A DNA stretch of 64,000 nucleotides from UBA830 sp038146925 (GTDB lineage: Bacteria; Pseudomonadota; Alphaproteobacteria; MPNO01; UBA830): assembly GCA_038146925.1 (NCBI GenBank), contig JAYQSP010000006.1:186001-250000 (forward strand), written 5' to 3'. Below are positions 1 through 9,120 of this stretch, one piece after another. The translations under genes and the position numbers were made by a program. Numbering within the stretch: the stretch's first letter is position 1; every line of letters begins with the position of its first letter. The notes under the pieces are model-generated. The model did not search any database and had not been told where the DNA came from. It was given only the letters and a program-made list of their open reading frames with translations.

Positions 1-1650
1 GGACGCGTCCGATGGCACGTCTGTGATATCCTCCTCTCGCAAAGTGTATTTCCAGCTTTGCGACAAAGCCTCGGTAACTCTGTAACCGGCGCGTAATGCG
101 AAGCCGAGGGATTCGCGATCGAAGGAACTTTCCGACTGAAGGTCGCGCACCGTGCGGAACACGTCGAAACCCGCAGATACCTCCCGGTTAAGAAAATAGG
201 GCTCGGTGAATGACAAATCGATTAGCTGCTGCTTTTCGCCAACCTGTAAGCCTAGTTTCAGGTCCTGACCACGGCCAAGCAGATTTCGTTCCCGGATACT
301 TGCATCGGCCAACACGCCTGAAGTAGAGGAGAAACCTGCGCCAAAGGAGATTTCTCCCGTCGATTTTTCCCGGACCGACACGTCGATCACGGTTTTATCC
401 GGCGCCGACCCGGCCTTGTTTTCTATTTCAACCCGTTCGAAAAACCCGAGATTGCGAATGCGCTGTCGCGATCGGCGCAGCTTCGATGTGTTGAACGCAT
501 CGCCTTCCACCAACAGTACTTCACGGCGAATAACCTCGTCGAGCGTCCGGACGTTGCCCGAAATATTGACGAGTTCCACAAAAACCCGCGGACCTTCCTG
601 AATGGTGAATGTAACGTCGACGGTACGTTTGTCCCGGTCACGCTGGACCCGGGGACGAATATCGACGAACGCATACCCCAGAATGCCGACGGCGTCGGTC
701 AGGGAACCAATCGCCGCTTCCACCTCGTCGGCGTTGTACCAGTTGCCGGTTTCGATCGGCAGATCCGCCCGGAGCTTCTTGACATCGACGTTCTTCAATG
801 CCGTCCGGACGTCTATCTTTCCGAACTTGTAGCGTTTGCCCTCTTCAACCGTGAAGGTCACGAAAAATGCCTTGTTGTTCGGCGTCAGTTCCGCAATCGC
901 GGACACAACCCGGAAATCGGCGTAACCGTTCGCGAGATAGTGGCGGCGCAGCAGTTCCCGGTCGAAGGTGAGCCTGTCGGGATCGTAGGTATCATCAGAG
1001 GAGAAAAAACGATACCAGGCGCTTTCCTTGGTCTGAACGATCTCTCGCAGATCACCGTCGTCGAACTCCTTGTTGCCGACGAAGGAGATTTTGCGAATCT
1101 CGGTAAGTTCGCCTTCCTTGATTTCGAAGACCAGATCCACGCGGTTTTGCGGCAATTGGATGACCTTCGGCACCACCACTGCCGAGAATCGCCCGCTTCT
1201 TCGATACAGATCCATGATTCTCTGCAAATCGGTCTGGACCCTGGACCGCGTGAAAACCACCCGCGGTCTCAGCTTCACTTCGTCGCGCAGGATTTCATCC
1301 TCAATGCGGCGATTACCCTCGAAGGCAAGCCGGTTGATGATCGGATTTTCGACAATCCGTACGACCACATCGGGCCCGTCCCGTCGAATGGTGACATCGG
1401 CAAACAGTCCCGTGGCGAACAGAGACTTCAAAGACCGGTCGAGTGCACCCGGCGAAATTTCATCGCCCGGCTGAATGCCCATGTAGGACCGGACCGTGCC
1501 CGCCTCTATTCGCTGGGATCCTTCGACGCGAATTTCGCGCACACGATTATCGACACCTTGCGCAAACGTGGCCGGTAGCGCCACAAACAGGATCATCGCC
1601 GATGCGAGACAAACCCCGATCAGACGGCGTGCTGGAGTTGGTGTATTCAC
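1..1650 (-). CDS. bamA: Outer membrane protein assembly factor BamA (C-terminal part outside window)
   Basis: Core of the BAM machine that folds and inserts beta-barrel proteins into the outer membrane. The reading frame is open for 550 codons from a GTG at 1650 to the window edge without a stop, so about two thirds of a roughly 780-residue protein is visible: the POTRA repeats and the first part of the barrel. The N-terminus is a signal peptide (hydrophobic SAMILFVALPATFAQ, cleavage after FAQ) followed by VREIRVEGSQRIE, a typical POTRA1 opening, and AFEGNRRIEDEILRDE, a second POTRA strand-helix. The last visible residues (YTLREEDITDV) look like a BamA barrel strand. A purine run (GGGGGGAC) sits just upstream of the GTG. 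It follows rseP by 16 bases, the usual alphaproteobacterial order. The frame is absent from simple closed-ORF lists because it leaves the window. Confidence 0.93.
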   Translation of the reverse strand, partial: MNTPTPARRLIGVCLASAMILFVALPATFAQGVDNRVREIRVEGSQRIEAGTVRSYMGIQPGDEISPGALDRSLKSLFATGLFADVTIRRDGPDVVVRIVENPIINRLAFEGNRRIEDEILRDEVKLRPRVVFTRSRVQTDLQRIMDLYRRSGRFSAVVVPKVIQLPQNRVDLVFEIKEGELTEIRKISFVGNKEFDDGDLREIVQTKESAWYRFFSSDDTYDPDRLTFDRELLRRHYLANGYADFRVVSAIAELTPNNKAFFVTFTVEEGKRYKFGKIDVRTALKNVDVKKLRADLPIETGNWYNADEVEAAIGSLTDAVGILGYAFVDIRPRVQRDRDKRTVDVTFTIQEGPRVFVELVNISGNVRTLDEVIRREVLLVEGDAFNTSKLRRSRQRIRNLGFFERVEIENKAGSAPDKTVIDVSVREKSTGEISFGAGFSSTSGVLADASIRERNLLGRGQDLKLGLQVGEKQQLIDLSFTEPYFLNREVSAGFDVFRTVRDLQSESSFDRESLGFALRAGYRVTEALSQSWKYTLREEDITDVPSDAS

Positions 1651-1666
1651 AGTCCCCCCGAATCCC

Positions 1667-2815
1667 TCACGTCACCAGATTGACGAAAAAATCGACGACG
1701 CGGAGCTGAACCAAATCGTTCCAGGTCGCGAACACCATCAGGGCAAGCACCATGGCCAGACCGATCCGCATACCGTTTTCCTGCGCCCGTTCGCCCAAAG
1801 GCCGGCCCCGCAGCGCCTCGATAGCGTAAAACATCAGATGGCCGCCATCCAGCATCGGTACCGGGAACAAATTGATAAGCCCGAGGTTGATCGACAGCAC
1901 GGTCGCGAACATCAGCACGCTTATCAAACCCGCTTGCCAGACATCGCCCGACATCTGGGCGATCCGGATCGGTCCGCCGATTTCCTTAGTCGTCCGCGTG
2001 CCGTTGATGATCTGTCCGATGGCCGAAAAAATGCTGCCGGTCAGAATGTAGGTCTCCTCCGTCGCGCGCCAAATGGCCGTGAACGGTCCGTGTCTGACAA
2101 GTTCCCGATCGAGGCCCGTCCGCGAGATTCCCAACTGGCCGTATCTCTGATGGCCGAACCGGCCTTCCTGATCAATGACGTCGGGCGTCGCGGTCAGGTT
2201 GATTTCCTGCCCGTCCCGCCTGACCTTGAATTCCAGAGGCACGCCCGGGAAAAGCCTGACCGTGCGCACGATTTCCTCGAAACGTTCGATAGGGGAACCG
2301 TCGATCGCGACGATCAGGTCGCCTGCCTTGAATCCCGCGCGCTCCGCCGCCTTGCCGGGAATAACCTTCCCTACATCGGGCGGCGTAAACGGCTGACCCA
2401 CCGACATGAACATCCCCGACAGAATAACGATCGCGAGCAGAAAATTCGCGATGGGGCCGGCGGCCACCACGAATGCCCGCTGGCTGAGTGATTTGGTATT
2501 GAAGGCGACGGCGGCGTCTTCCGGACTCATACGGCTGGCGGGGTCTTCTTCACCGTCTTCGCGCCGCACCGCCAGCATTTCACCGAACATTTTCACGTAT
2601 CCGCCGAACGGGACCAGGCTCAGTCTCCAGCGCGTGCCAAGCCGGTCGGTCCAGCCGACAATCTCGCGTCCGAACCCGACGGAAAACACTTCGACCCGGA
2701 TACCGCAGGCACGAGCCGCCAGGTAGTGTCCCATTTCGTGGACGAACACCAGGACCGTCAGCACCACCAGAAACGGCAGGACGAAATTCCAGAGGAGGGA
2801 AACGAATTCAATCAT
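1667..2815 (-). CDS. rseP: RIP metalloprotease RseP (site-2 protease, M50)
   Basis: Inner-membrane zinc protease that cuts transmembrane segments, classically the anti-sigma factor RseA in the envelope stress response, and clears remnant signal peptides. The 382 residues show the zinc site HEMGH at 26-30 inside the first membrane segment, one PDZ domain (about residues 125-200, KAAERAGFKAGDLIVAIDG), and the second active-site motif LDG at 322-324 in NLFPVPMLDGGH. E. coli RseP has two PDZ domains; the single one here is common in alphaproteobacteria. It lies between dxr and bamA in the envelope cluster and is probably cotranscribed with both. Annotation is secure; the actual anti-sigma substrate cannot be read from this window. 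Confidence 0.96.
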   Translation of the reverse strand: MIEFVSLLWNFVLPFLVVLTVLVFVHEMGHYLAARACGIRVEVFSVGFGREIVGWTDRLGTRWRLSLVPFGGYVKMFGEMLAVRREDGEEDPASRMSPEDAAVAFNTKSLSQRAFVVAAGPIANFLLAIVILSGMFMSVGQPFTPPDVGKVIPGKAAERAGFKAGDLIVAIDGSPIERFEEIVRTVRLFPGVPLEFKVRRDGQEINLTATPDVIDQEGRFGHQRYGQLGISRTGLDRELVRHGPFTAIWRATEETYILTGSIFSAIGQIINGTRTTKEIGGPIRIAQMSGDVWQAGLISVLMFATVLSINLGLINLFPVPMLDGGHLMFYAIEALRGRPLGERAQENGMRIGLAMVLALMVFATWNDLVQLRVVDFFVNLVT

Positions 2816-2850
2816 GTGCTCAAATTACTAATTCCAGGTCCATCCACCGT

Positions 2851-4047
2851 TCAGACCTGCAGCCCTTCCACGGACATCAGACCACGCGCCACCCGTCTTG
2901 CCTCGGCGTCCACCGCAAGGACATCCTCGACCGACCGGATATCCGAACCGGGCATCTTTTCCAGGGTTTCCTCGACGATGCGGGGGATATCCAGAAATCC
3001 GACTTTTTCCGCCAGAAAGCCCGCGACGGCTTCCTCGTTGGACGCATTAAGGATAGTAGGCGCGGACCCGCCCGTTTTCAAGGCCGCACGGGCAAGGCGA
3101 AGCGCCGGAAAGCGTTCAGAATCAGGGGCTTCGAAAGTCAGCGTTGCGATATCACCGAGATCGAGACGGGCGCTCGGCGCTTCCATCCGCTGCGGCCAGG
3201 CAAGGGTATAGGAAATCGGCGTGCGCATGTCCGGAGTTCCCAGTTGCGCCAACACCGAGCCATCCACGTAGGCGACCATGCTGTGAATGATCGATTGCGG
3301 ATGCACAAGAATATCAATCCGGTCTTCCGGCAGGCCGAACAGGTAATAGGCCTCGATCAACTCCAGCCCCTTGTTCATCATCGTGGCGGAATCCACCGAA
3401 ATCTTCGCGCCCATATCCCAGTTCGGATGCGCGACGGCCTCCGCCGGCGTGACGTTCTTCATTTCATCGCGCGTACGATCCCGAAACGGGCCGCCCGAGG
3501 CAGTCAGGATAATCTTCTCGACAGTCGCGCGGCGATCGAACTCGAAAACCTGAAAAATCGCATTATGTTCGGAATCTACCGGCAACAGTGTCGCGCCGCT
3601 TTGCGCAATCTCCTCCAGCATCAGATCGCCGGCGCAGACCAGACACTCCTTGTTCGCAAACGCGACAACGGCGCCCTGGCGCGCCGCTTCCAGCGTCGGT
3701 TCCAGACCGGCGGCGCCGACAATGCCCGCCATGACCCAGTCAGCATCGCGTGCGGCCGCTTCGACGATCGCGTCCGGCCCAGCCGCTATTTCTGCGTCCG
3801 TTCCCGACATGGCTGATTTCAGATCGGCATACTTGTCCGGATCGGCGATGGCGACAAAACGCGCATCGAACTTCCGTGCCTGCTCGGCAAGCAATTCCAC
3901 GCTGCGATAGGCGGTCAGCGCCTCTACCCGGTAAGATGCGGGGTCGCGTTCGATCAGATCGATAGTGTTGGTGCCGATCGATCCGGTCGATCCCAGTATC
4001 GTAATCCGCCGGGGCGCATCGTTGCCGGTTTTCCTGTCCTGAGCCAT
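2851..4047 (-). CDS. dxr: 1-deoxy-D-xylulose 5-phosphate reductoisomerase
   Basis: Converts 1-deoxy-D-xylulose 5-phosphate to 2-C-methyl-D-erythritol 4-phosphate with NADPH, the committed step of the MEP isoprenoid pathway. The 398-residue protein has the NADPH-binding loop GSTGSIG (19-25), the metal and substrate motif LLPVDSEHNAIFQ, the flexible-loop region LTASGGPFR and HPNWDMGAKISVDSATMMN, all diagnostic. The ATG at 4047 is preferred over an upstream TTG at 4056 because it forms a TGATG junction with the cdsA stop, implying translational coupling. Its neighbour uppS uses isoprenoid product, so the cluster joins isoprenoid supply to envelope building. Confidence 0.96.
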   Translation of the reverse strand: MAQDRKTGNDAPRRITILGSTGSIGTNTIDLIERDPASYRVEALTAYRSVELLAEQARKFDARFVAIADPDKYADLKSAMSGTDAEIAAGPDAIVEAAARDADWVMAGIVGAAGLEPTLEAARQGAVVAFANKECLVCAGDLMLEEIAQSGATLLPVDSEHNAIFQVFEFDRRATVEKIILTASGGPFRDRTRDEMKNVTPAEAVAHPNWDMGAKISVDSATMMNKGLELIEAYYLFGLPEDRIDILVHPQSIIHSMVAYVDGSVLAQLGTPDMRTPISYTLAWPQRMEAPSARLDLGDIATLTFEAPDSERFPALRLARAALKTGGSAPTILNASNEEAVAGFLAEKVGFLDIPRIVEETLEKMPGSDIRSVEDVLAVDAEARRVARGLMSVEGLQV

Positions 4048-4868
4048 CAAATCCAACCCCTGCCAGACAACAATAACACGAATGCCACAACAGGCGCGGT
4101 CAATAACATCCCGTCGAGCCGGTCGAGAAGGCCGCCATGCCCCGGAATGAGGCCGCTGGCATCCTTGACGCCATACCGACGTTTTATCGCCGATACGGAC
4201 AGGTCGCCGATCTGCGCCAAAACAGCCACCCCGGCGCCGACCGCCACGGTCAGGGCGAGGCTATGTTGCCCGCCAGCCGTCAGCCAGAACCCGCTCCATA
4301 TCGATGCCAACAAAACGCCTCCGCCAAGTCCTGCCCATGTTTTGTTCGGGCTTATCCGGGGCGCCAGCTTTGCGCCGCCGATCGCCCGTCCGAAAAAATA
4401 CCCGCCGGTGTCGGTAAACCACACCGCGAGTACGAGCCAGATCATAAGCGCCCTGCCCGATTCAGGAAAATCACGAATCCAAAGAAAAGAAACCGCAAAA
4501 AGACCCAGCAGAATGGCGCCGAGCGCCAGGTTGTAGAATGCCTCCCGATGTTCGAGCCGTCCTACGGCCAGGAGAACAAGGGCCGTGATCGCGAGGAGGA
4601 TGATCGCGGTTTCCGGCACCCCGAAGATCGCCGCCGCCATGGCACCGGCTAACCCTGCCGTCAGGAGCCAGCCCGACAACGTGTAACTGCCTTCGCAGCA
4701 GATACGCGCCCATTCCCAGGACATCAGCACCCCCGCCAGCGCGACGACGGCGTCGAACCATGGAGAACCGAAATAAATGGCGGCAAAGACAGGTGGGGCG
4801 AGGACCAGCGCGGAAATCAGCCGCAGCCGCAGATTACCGGGTTTTCGGTCAGGCGGTGGTTGCGCCAT
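4047..4868 (-). CDS. cdsA: Phosphatidate cytidylyltransferase
   Basis: Integral membrane enzyme making CDP-diacylglycerol from phosphatidic acid and CTP, the branch point for all phospholipids. The 273-residue protein is strongly hydrophobic with about eight membrane segments. It carries the family signature near the C-terminus: SAIKRRYGVKD followed by the H-G-G-x-x-D-R-x-D pattern in PGHGGLLDRLDG. It also has DTGGYFFGRAIGG, characteristic of CdsA. The start at 4868 (MAQPPPDRK) was chosen because the longer open frame to 5021 is only the antisense-phase reading of uppS and lacks similarity; this start overlaps the uppS end by 20 bases. Coupled to dxr downstream. Confidence 0.95.
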   Translation of the reverse strand: MAQPPPDRKPGNLRLRLISALVLAPPVFAAIYFGSPWFDAVVALAGVLMSWEWARICCEGSYTLSGWLLTAGLAGAMAAAIFGVPETAIILLAITALVLLAVGRLEHREAFYNLALGAILLGLFAVSFLWIRDFPESGRALMIWLVLAVWFTDTGGYFFGRAIGGAKLAPRISPNKTWAGLGGGVLLASIWSGFWLTAGGQHSLALTVAVGAGVAVLAQIGDLSVSAIKRRYGVKDASGLIPGHGGLLDRLDGMLLTAPVVAFVLLLSGRGWI

Positions 4869-5583
4869 AACGCCTTTCGCGGCGTCCAAACTCTGCGATC
4901 GAACTTTCCAGCTCTTCGTGCGAAAAATCCGGCCAGAACACATCGGTGAAGACCAGTTCGGCGTAGGCTGCCTGCCACAGCAGAAAATTGCTGATCCGTT
5001 TTTCGCCGCTGGTCCGCACAATCAGGTCCGGATCCGGTACGTCGTAGGTGAACAGCCGGGCGTTGACCGCGTTTTCATCAATCCTTTCCGGATCGATGTC
5101 GCCCGCCGCAGCATCCATCGCCAGTTGGCGGGCCGCCATGGTGATCTCCTGACGGCCGCCGTAGCTGAGCGCCACGATCAGATCGAGCTGCGTGTTGCCT
5201 TTCGTCTTCTGTTCCGACATCTCGATGAGGGAGACGATATCCGGCGCCAGCAGGCTGCGGTCACCGATGAACCGGATGCGTACGCCTTCGCGGTGCAGCT
5301 CCGCGATCTCCTTGCGCAGATAGAGCCGCAACAGGCCCATCAGGTCGGAGACTTCCTTGGCCGGGCGTTTCCAGTTCTCCAGCGAAAACCCGTACAGCGT
5401 CAGATACCGGATTCCGAGTGCCTTCGCAGCCTTCACCGTCCGTCTGACCGCTTCCGCCCCCTGCGCATGACCGGCGGCGCGCGGCAGCCCGCGCGATTGC
5501 GCCCATCGGCCGTTGCCGTCCATGATGATGGCGACATGGACCGGGATGCCGTTCGAATCCGGCTGCGTGGGGACTGGCTTCAT
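4849..5583 (-). CDS. uppS: Isoprenyl transferase (undecaprenyl diphosphate synthase)
   Basis: Cis-prenyltransferase that elongates farnesyl diphosphate with isopentenyl diphosphate to the C55 carrier lipid for peptidoglycan and O-antigen. The 244-residue protein shows the catalytic loop MDGNGRWA with Asp22, the substrate-binding LTLYGFSLENWKRP, and the C-terminal RTSGEKRISNFLLWQ plus ELVFTDVFWPDF. The ATG at 5583 was chosen over a longer frame to 5652 because it gives the normal N-terminus (short tail then HVAIIMDGNGRW) and has AGGTG upstream, overlapping the very end of frr. Member of the frr-uppS-cdsA-dxr operon segment. Confidence 0.95.
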   Translation of the reverse strand: MKPVPTQPDSNGIPVHVAIIMDGNGRWAQSRGLPRAAGHAQGAEAVRRTVKAAKALGIRYLTLYGFSLENWKRPAKEVSDLMGLLRLYLRKEIAELHREGVRIRFIGDRSLLAPDIVSLIEMSEQKTKGNTQLDLIVALSYGGRQEITMAARQLAMDAAAGDIDPERIDENAVNARLFTYDVPDPDLIVRTSGEKRISNFLLWQAAYAELVFTDVFWPDFSHEELESSIAEFGRRERRYGATTA

Positions 5584-5587
5584 ACAA

Positions 5588-6145
5588 CTACACCTGAAGA
5601 ATTTCTGCTTCCTTGGCGGCAACCGCCTCGTCGATCTCCTTGATCGTCGCATCGGTCAGCGCCTGAATTTCATCCGCCCAGGCATGCTGCTCGTCCTGGG
5701 AGATTTCGCCGTCCTTTTCCATCTTCTTCAGATCGTCGATGCCGTCGCGGCGCACGTTGCGCACGGCCACACGCGCCTGTTCCGCATATTTGCTGGCGAC
5801 CTTGGTCATTTCGATACGCCGTTCCTCGGACAGCTGCGGCACCGGCACGCGGACAACGTTACCCTCGGTCTGCGGGTTAAGACCGAGATCGGAATCCCGG
5901 ATCGCCTTTTCAACGGAAGAAATCAGCGAATTATCCCATACCTGCACCGACAGCATGCGCGCATCCGGCGCGCTGATGGTGCCGACCTGGTTCATCGGCA
6001 TGCTGGAGCCATAGGCGTCCACATTGATCGGTTCGAGCAGCGCCGGCGTCGCCCGACCGGTGCGCAGACCGCCGAATTCGTCCCTCAGGACCTCGACCGC
6101 GCCGTTCATGCGCCGTTTCAGATCGTCGATATCAGGATCAGCCAT
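5588..6145 (-). CDS. frr: Ribosome recycling factor
   Basis: Splits post-termination ribosomes together with EF-G. The 185-residue length is exact for the family. Recognisable stretches are LRTGRATPALLEPINVDAYG, MPMNQVGTISAPDARML and RVPVPQLSEERR, which form the long three-helix bundle and its hinge region; the C-terminal half is the charged helical segment DDLKKMEKDGEISQDEQ. It sits between pyrH and uppS, the canonical order tsf-pyrH-frr-uppS, all minus strand and closely spaced. Confidence 0.97.
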   Translation of the reverse strand: MADPDIDDLKRRMNGAVEVLRDEFGGLRTGRATPALLEPINVDAYGSSMPMNQVGTISAPDARMLSVQVWDNSLISSVEKAIRDSDLGLNPQTEGNVVRVPVPQLSEERRIEMTKVASKYAEQARVAVRNVRRDGIDDLKKMEKDGEISQDEQHAWADEIQALTDATIKEIDEAVAAKEAEILQV

Positions 6146-6161
6146 GTCGATGTCCCCTGCT

Positions 6162-6893
6162 TCACGGAGTGTCGGAAATGATCGTGAAGGTCCCGTCGCC
6201 TTTCACCACCTGAGCGAAGGCGTTCGGATTGTGTATCGAAAACACCAGAATCGGAATGTTATTTTCACGCGCCAGCGAGATCGCCGATGCATCCATCACC
6301 CGCAGATCGCGCGACAGAACGTCCATGTAGGTCAGCCTATCGTAACGTTCGGCGTCGGGTTCCTGCTTCGGGTCCGCCGAATAGACTCCGTCGACCTGCG
6401 TGCCCTTGAAAATGGCATCGCAGTTCATCTCGGTGGCGCGCAGCGCCGCCGCCGTATCGGTCGTGAAATACGGGCTGCCGGTGCCGGCCGCAAAGATGAC
6501 CACCCGGCCCTTTTCCATGTGCCGGATCGCCCGGCGGCGGATGAAGGGCTCGCAGATGGTCGCCATCGGGATCGCCGACTGCACCCGGGTCGGCACGCCG
6601 ATCCGTTCCAGCCCGCCCTGCATGGCCAGCGCGTTCATGACCGTCGCCAGCATGCCCATGTAGTCGGCGGTGCCGCGTTCGAGTCCGGCCGCCGCGCCGG
6701 AGATCCCGCGGAAGATATTGCCGCCGCCGATGACCAGGCAGACTTCGCCGCCGAGATCGGTTACAGCCTTGATTTCATTGGCAATACGGTCGACCGTCCC
6801 GGGGTCGATTCCGAACTGGTTGTCGCCCATCAGGGCTTCTCCCGAAACCTTCAGGAGGACCCGTTTGAACCGCAACTGGTCGCCGTCCGCCAT
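6162..6893 (-). CDS. pyrH: UMP kinase
   Basis: Phosphorylates UMP to UDP; bacterial UMP kinases are hexamers of the amino acid kinase fold, activated by GTP and inhibited by UTP. The 243-residue protein opens with RVLLKVSGEALMG, the phosphate-binding start of the fold, then CLVIGGGNIFRG, and later PYFTTDTAAALRATE and DGVYSADPKQEPDA, the nucleotide and substrate loops. The gene lies 16 bases upstream of frr and 27 bases downstream of tsf, as is standard in this cluster. Confidence 0.97.
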   Translation of the reverse strand: MADGDQLRFKRVLLKVSGEALMGDNQFGIDPGTVDRIANEIKAVTDLGGEVCLVIGGGNIFRGISGAAAGLERGTADYMGMLATVMNALAMQGGLERIGVPTRVQSAIPMATICEPFIRRRAIRHMEKGRVVIFAAGTGSPYFTTDTAAALRATEMNCDAIFKGTQVDGVYSADPKQEPDAERYDRLTYMDVLSRDLRVMDASAISLARENNIPILVFSIHNPNAFAQVVKGDGTFTIISDTP

Positions 6894-6920
6894 GCCGGTA
6901 TTCCCTGTCCGATCCGCGAT

Positions 6921-7844
6921 CTAGCCGCCCGCCGTCGCCGCGACCTCGGCCGCGAAATCGGATTCTTCCTTCTCGATCCCTTCGCCGATCTGGAAGCGGA
7001 CAAACCCGGTGATCGCGATATCGCCGCCGGCATCCTTGCCCGCCGCTTCGACCGCCTTGGACACCCTGGTTTCGCCGTCGATGACGAAGGTCTGGTCGAG
7101 CAGGCAGACTTCCTCGAAATACTTGCGCATGCGGCCGTCGACCATCTTCTGGACGATGTCCTCCGGCTTGCCGGATTCGCGGGCCTGTTCGGCCAGCACT
7201 TCGCGTTCGCGCTCGGCCGCGGCCTGGTCGACCCCGTCCTGAGACACCCATTGCGGGTTGGCGGCGGCGATATGCATCGCCAGCTGCTTGCCGAACTCGC
7301 CCAGCTTGCCGGCATCCCCGGAAGATTCTAGTCCCACCAGAACGCCGATCTTGCCCATGTTGGGAGCCGCCGCGCTGTGCACGTAGGACGCCACAACGCC
7401 GGACCCGACGCTGACTCCCGCCGCGCGCCGGAAGGTCAGGTTTTCGCCGATGGTGCCGACCATTTCGGTCACCGAGTCCTGCACCGACTTGCCGCCGTCC
7501 AGCGGCGCCGCCGCCGTGGCCTCGTAATCGCCGCCCTGGTCGAGGGCCGCCGCCGCAATGCTGCCGGCAAAGGACTGGAAATCGGGGTTGCGGGCGACGA
7601 AGTCGGTCTCGGAGTTGAGCTCGATCACCGCACCGGTATTGCCCGACGTCGCCACCGCGACCAGGCCTTCCGCCGCAACGCGGCCGGATTTCTTGGCCGC
7701 CGCGGCCAGACCCTTGGTCCGCAGCCAGTCGATCGCGGCTTCCATGTCTCCGTCGTTTTCGGTCAGCGCTTTTTTGCAGTCCATCATGCCGGCGCCGGAT
7801 TTTTCGCGCAGTTCCTTGACCAGCGCCGCTGTAATCTCAGCCAT
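6921..7844 (-). CDS. tsf: Translation elongation factor Ts
   Basis: Nucleotide exchange factor for EF-Tu. The 307 residues contain the N-terminal EF-Tu-binding helix region VKELREKSGAGMMDCKKAL, the conserved ELNSETDFVARN (TDFV at 80-83) that contacts EF-Tu, and two core subdomains. Length and motif order are normal. It follows rpsB by 51 bases and is very likely cotranscribed with it. Confidence 0.97.
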   Translation of the reverse strand: MAEITAALVKELREKSGAGMMDCKKALTENDGDMEAAIDWLRTKGLAAAAKKSGRVAAEGLVAVATSGNTGAVIELNSETDFVARNPDFQSFAGSIAAAALDQGGDYEATAAAPLDGGKSVQDSVTEMVGTIGENLTFRRAAGVSVGSGVVASYVHSAAAPNMGKIGVLVGLESSGDAGKLGEFGKQLAMHIAAANPQWVSQDGVDQAAAEREREVLAEQARESGKPEDIVQKMVDGRMRKYFEEVCLLDQTFVIDGETRVSKAVEAAGKDAGGDIAITGFVRFQIGEGIEKEESDFAAEVAATAGG

Positions 7845-7895
7845 AATTCACCTTCTCAATAAACGTTCGTAACAAGCTGATAAAAATAAATATTC

Positions 7896-8756
7896 TTACT
7901 CAGCTTCTGGTTTTTCTTCCGCCTGTGCCGGGGCCGCTTCCGCAGGGGCCGCATCGGCTGCCGGCGCCGCTTCTGCCGCCGGCGCTTCCGCAGGTGCCGC
8001 CGCCGGGATGGCTTCCACCGGGGCTTCCTCGGCCGCGCCGATATCCACGCCGGACGTCGTCGCCTCCTGCTGCAACCCGTCGAGCACGGAGGCCGACACC
8101 AGTTCGCAGTACAGCGCGATCGAGCGGATCGCATCGTCGTTGCCCGGGATCGGGAACGTGATGCCCCTGGGGCTGGAATTGCTGTCGATCACAGCGACGA
8201 CCGGAATGCCGAGCTTGACCGCTTCCGCGACCGCCAGCTCTTCCTTGTTGGTGTCGATCACGAACAGCATGTCGGGCAGGCCGCCCATGTCCTTGATGCC
8301 GCCGAGCGAACGTTCCAGCTTGTCGCGCTCGCGCGTCAGGTTCAGCAGCTCCTTCTTGGTCAGGCCTTCGGCGACTTCCGCCGAGCCGAGCATTTCGTCG
8401 AGCTCGTGCAGGCGCTTGATCGACGCCGTGATGGTCTTCCAGTTGGTCAGCATCCCGCCGAGCCAGCGGTGGTTGACGTAGTACTGGCCGCAGCGACCGG
8501 CTGCTTCCGAGACGATGTCGCTCGCCTGGCGCTTGGTGCCCACGAACAGCACGCGCCCGCCGCGGGCCGTGACCTCGCGCACCGCCGCCAGCGCCGCGTG
8601 CAGCATCGGGACCGTCTGCTGGAGGTCAAGGATATGCACCTTGTTCCGTACACCAAAGATGTACGGCTCCATCTGGGGGTTCCAGCGCCGTGTGTTATGT
8701 CCGAAATGAACGCCCGCTTCCAAAAGCTGACGCATCGAGAATTCTGGCATCGCCAT
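7896..8756 (-). CDS. rpsB: 30S ribosomal protein S2
   Basis: Small-subunit ribosomal protein that recruits S1. The first 225 or so residues are typical S2: FSMRQLLEAGVHFGHNTRRW, VLFVGTKRQASDIV, NHRWLGGMLTNWKT and GIPVVAVIDSNSSPRGI. The last 45 residues are a low-complexity Ala/Glu/Pro tail, a feature seen in alphaproteobacterial S2 proteins and probably disordered. First gene of the rpsB-tsf-pyrH-frr run; a candidate promoter lies about 150 bases upstream. Confidence 0.97.
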   Translation of the reverse strand: MAMPEFSMRQLLEAGVHFGHNTRRWNPQMEPYIFGVRNKVHILDLQQTVPMLHAALAAVREVTARGGRVLFVGTKRQASDIVSEAAGRCGQYYVNHRWLGGMLTNWKTITASIKRLHELDEMLGSAEVAEGLTKKELLNLTRERDKLERSLGGIKDMGGLPDMLFVIDTNKEELAVAEAVKLGIPVVAVIDSNSSPRGITFPIPGNDDAIRSIALYCELVSASVLDGLQQEATTSGVDIGAAEEAPVEAIPAAAPAEAPAAEAAPAADAAPAEAAPAQAEEKPEAE

Positions 8757-8908
8757 GATCTGTGTCCTTCTCCGGTTGAGCCGCCGCGGGAATGGTCAGA
8801 TATTTCAGCGGGTTGGCACCATGCCGCCCCGCTTCTGCCTGACACCGGATCGAACGGTCAGCCTATGACGCCGCCGCCCGTAACCCCGCGTGTGGATTTA
8901 CGGGCGCG

Positions 8909-8937
8909 TTCTTACGCCCCGGCGCCCGGATTTGCAA
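8909..8937 (-). promoter_or_regulatory. Candidate sigma-70 promoter for rpsB
   Basis: Read on the minus strand: TTGCAA as -35 box, a 17-base spacer, then TAAGAA as -10 box, about 150 bases upstream of the rpsB ATG. Spacing is ideal, the -35 matches 5 of 6 consensus positions and the -10 matches 3 or 4 of 6. No other candidate in the leader looks better, but this is pattern matching only. Confidence 0.3.
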
Positions 8938-9025
8938 GGGGTTTTGTGGGGGTGCAGGCGCCGCTTGTCCGTCCTTGTCTCTTCCATTTCCTCCACCGCC
9001 GCCCCCTAAACGCTTTCCGCTATTC

Positions 9026-9044
9026 TCCCGGGCTTATCCCGGGA
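9026..9044. repeat. GC-rich palindrome, copy 1 of a dispersed family
   Basis: TCCCGGG and CCCGGGA arms around a CTTAT loop. The core CCCGGGCTT-xx-CCCGGG resembles the elements at 9070-9120 and 13220-13250, suggesting a REP-like family scattered between genes. Confidence 0.5.
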
Positions 9045-9069
9045 TCCCATGGCCGACAGCGCACACCGT

Positions 9070-9120
9070 CCGAGATTGACCCCCGACACAAGGCCGGGGG
9101 AATAAAGTCTGTAATCTCGG
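9070..9120. repeat. Nested inverted repeat, copy 2 of the dispersed palindrome family
   Basis: Outer arms CCGAGATT (9070-9077) and AATCTCGG (9113-9120) are perfect complements. Inside lies a second stem, CCCCCG (9080-9085) against CGGGGG (ending 9100), followed by AATAAAG. The structure is 51 bases long and does not belong to any gene. It could be a REP-like element or a leftover terminator of the decayed gene nearby. Confidence 0.5.
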
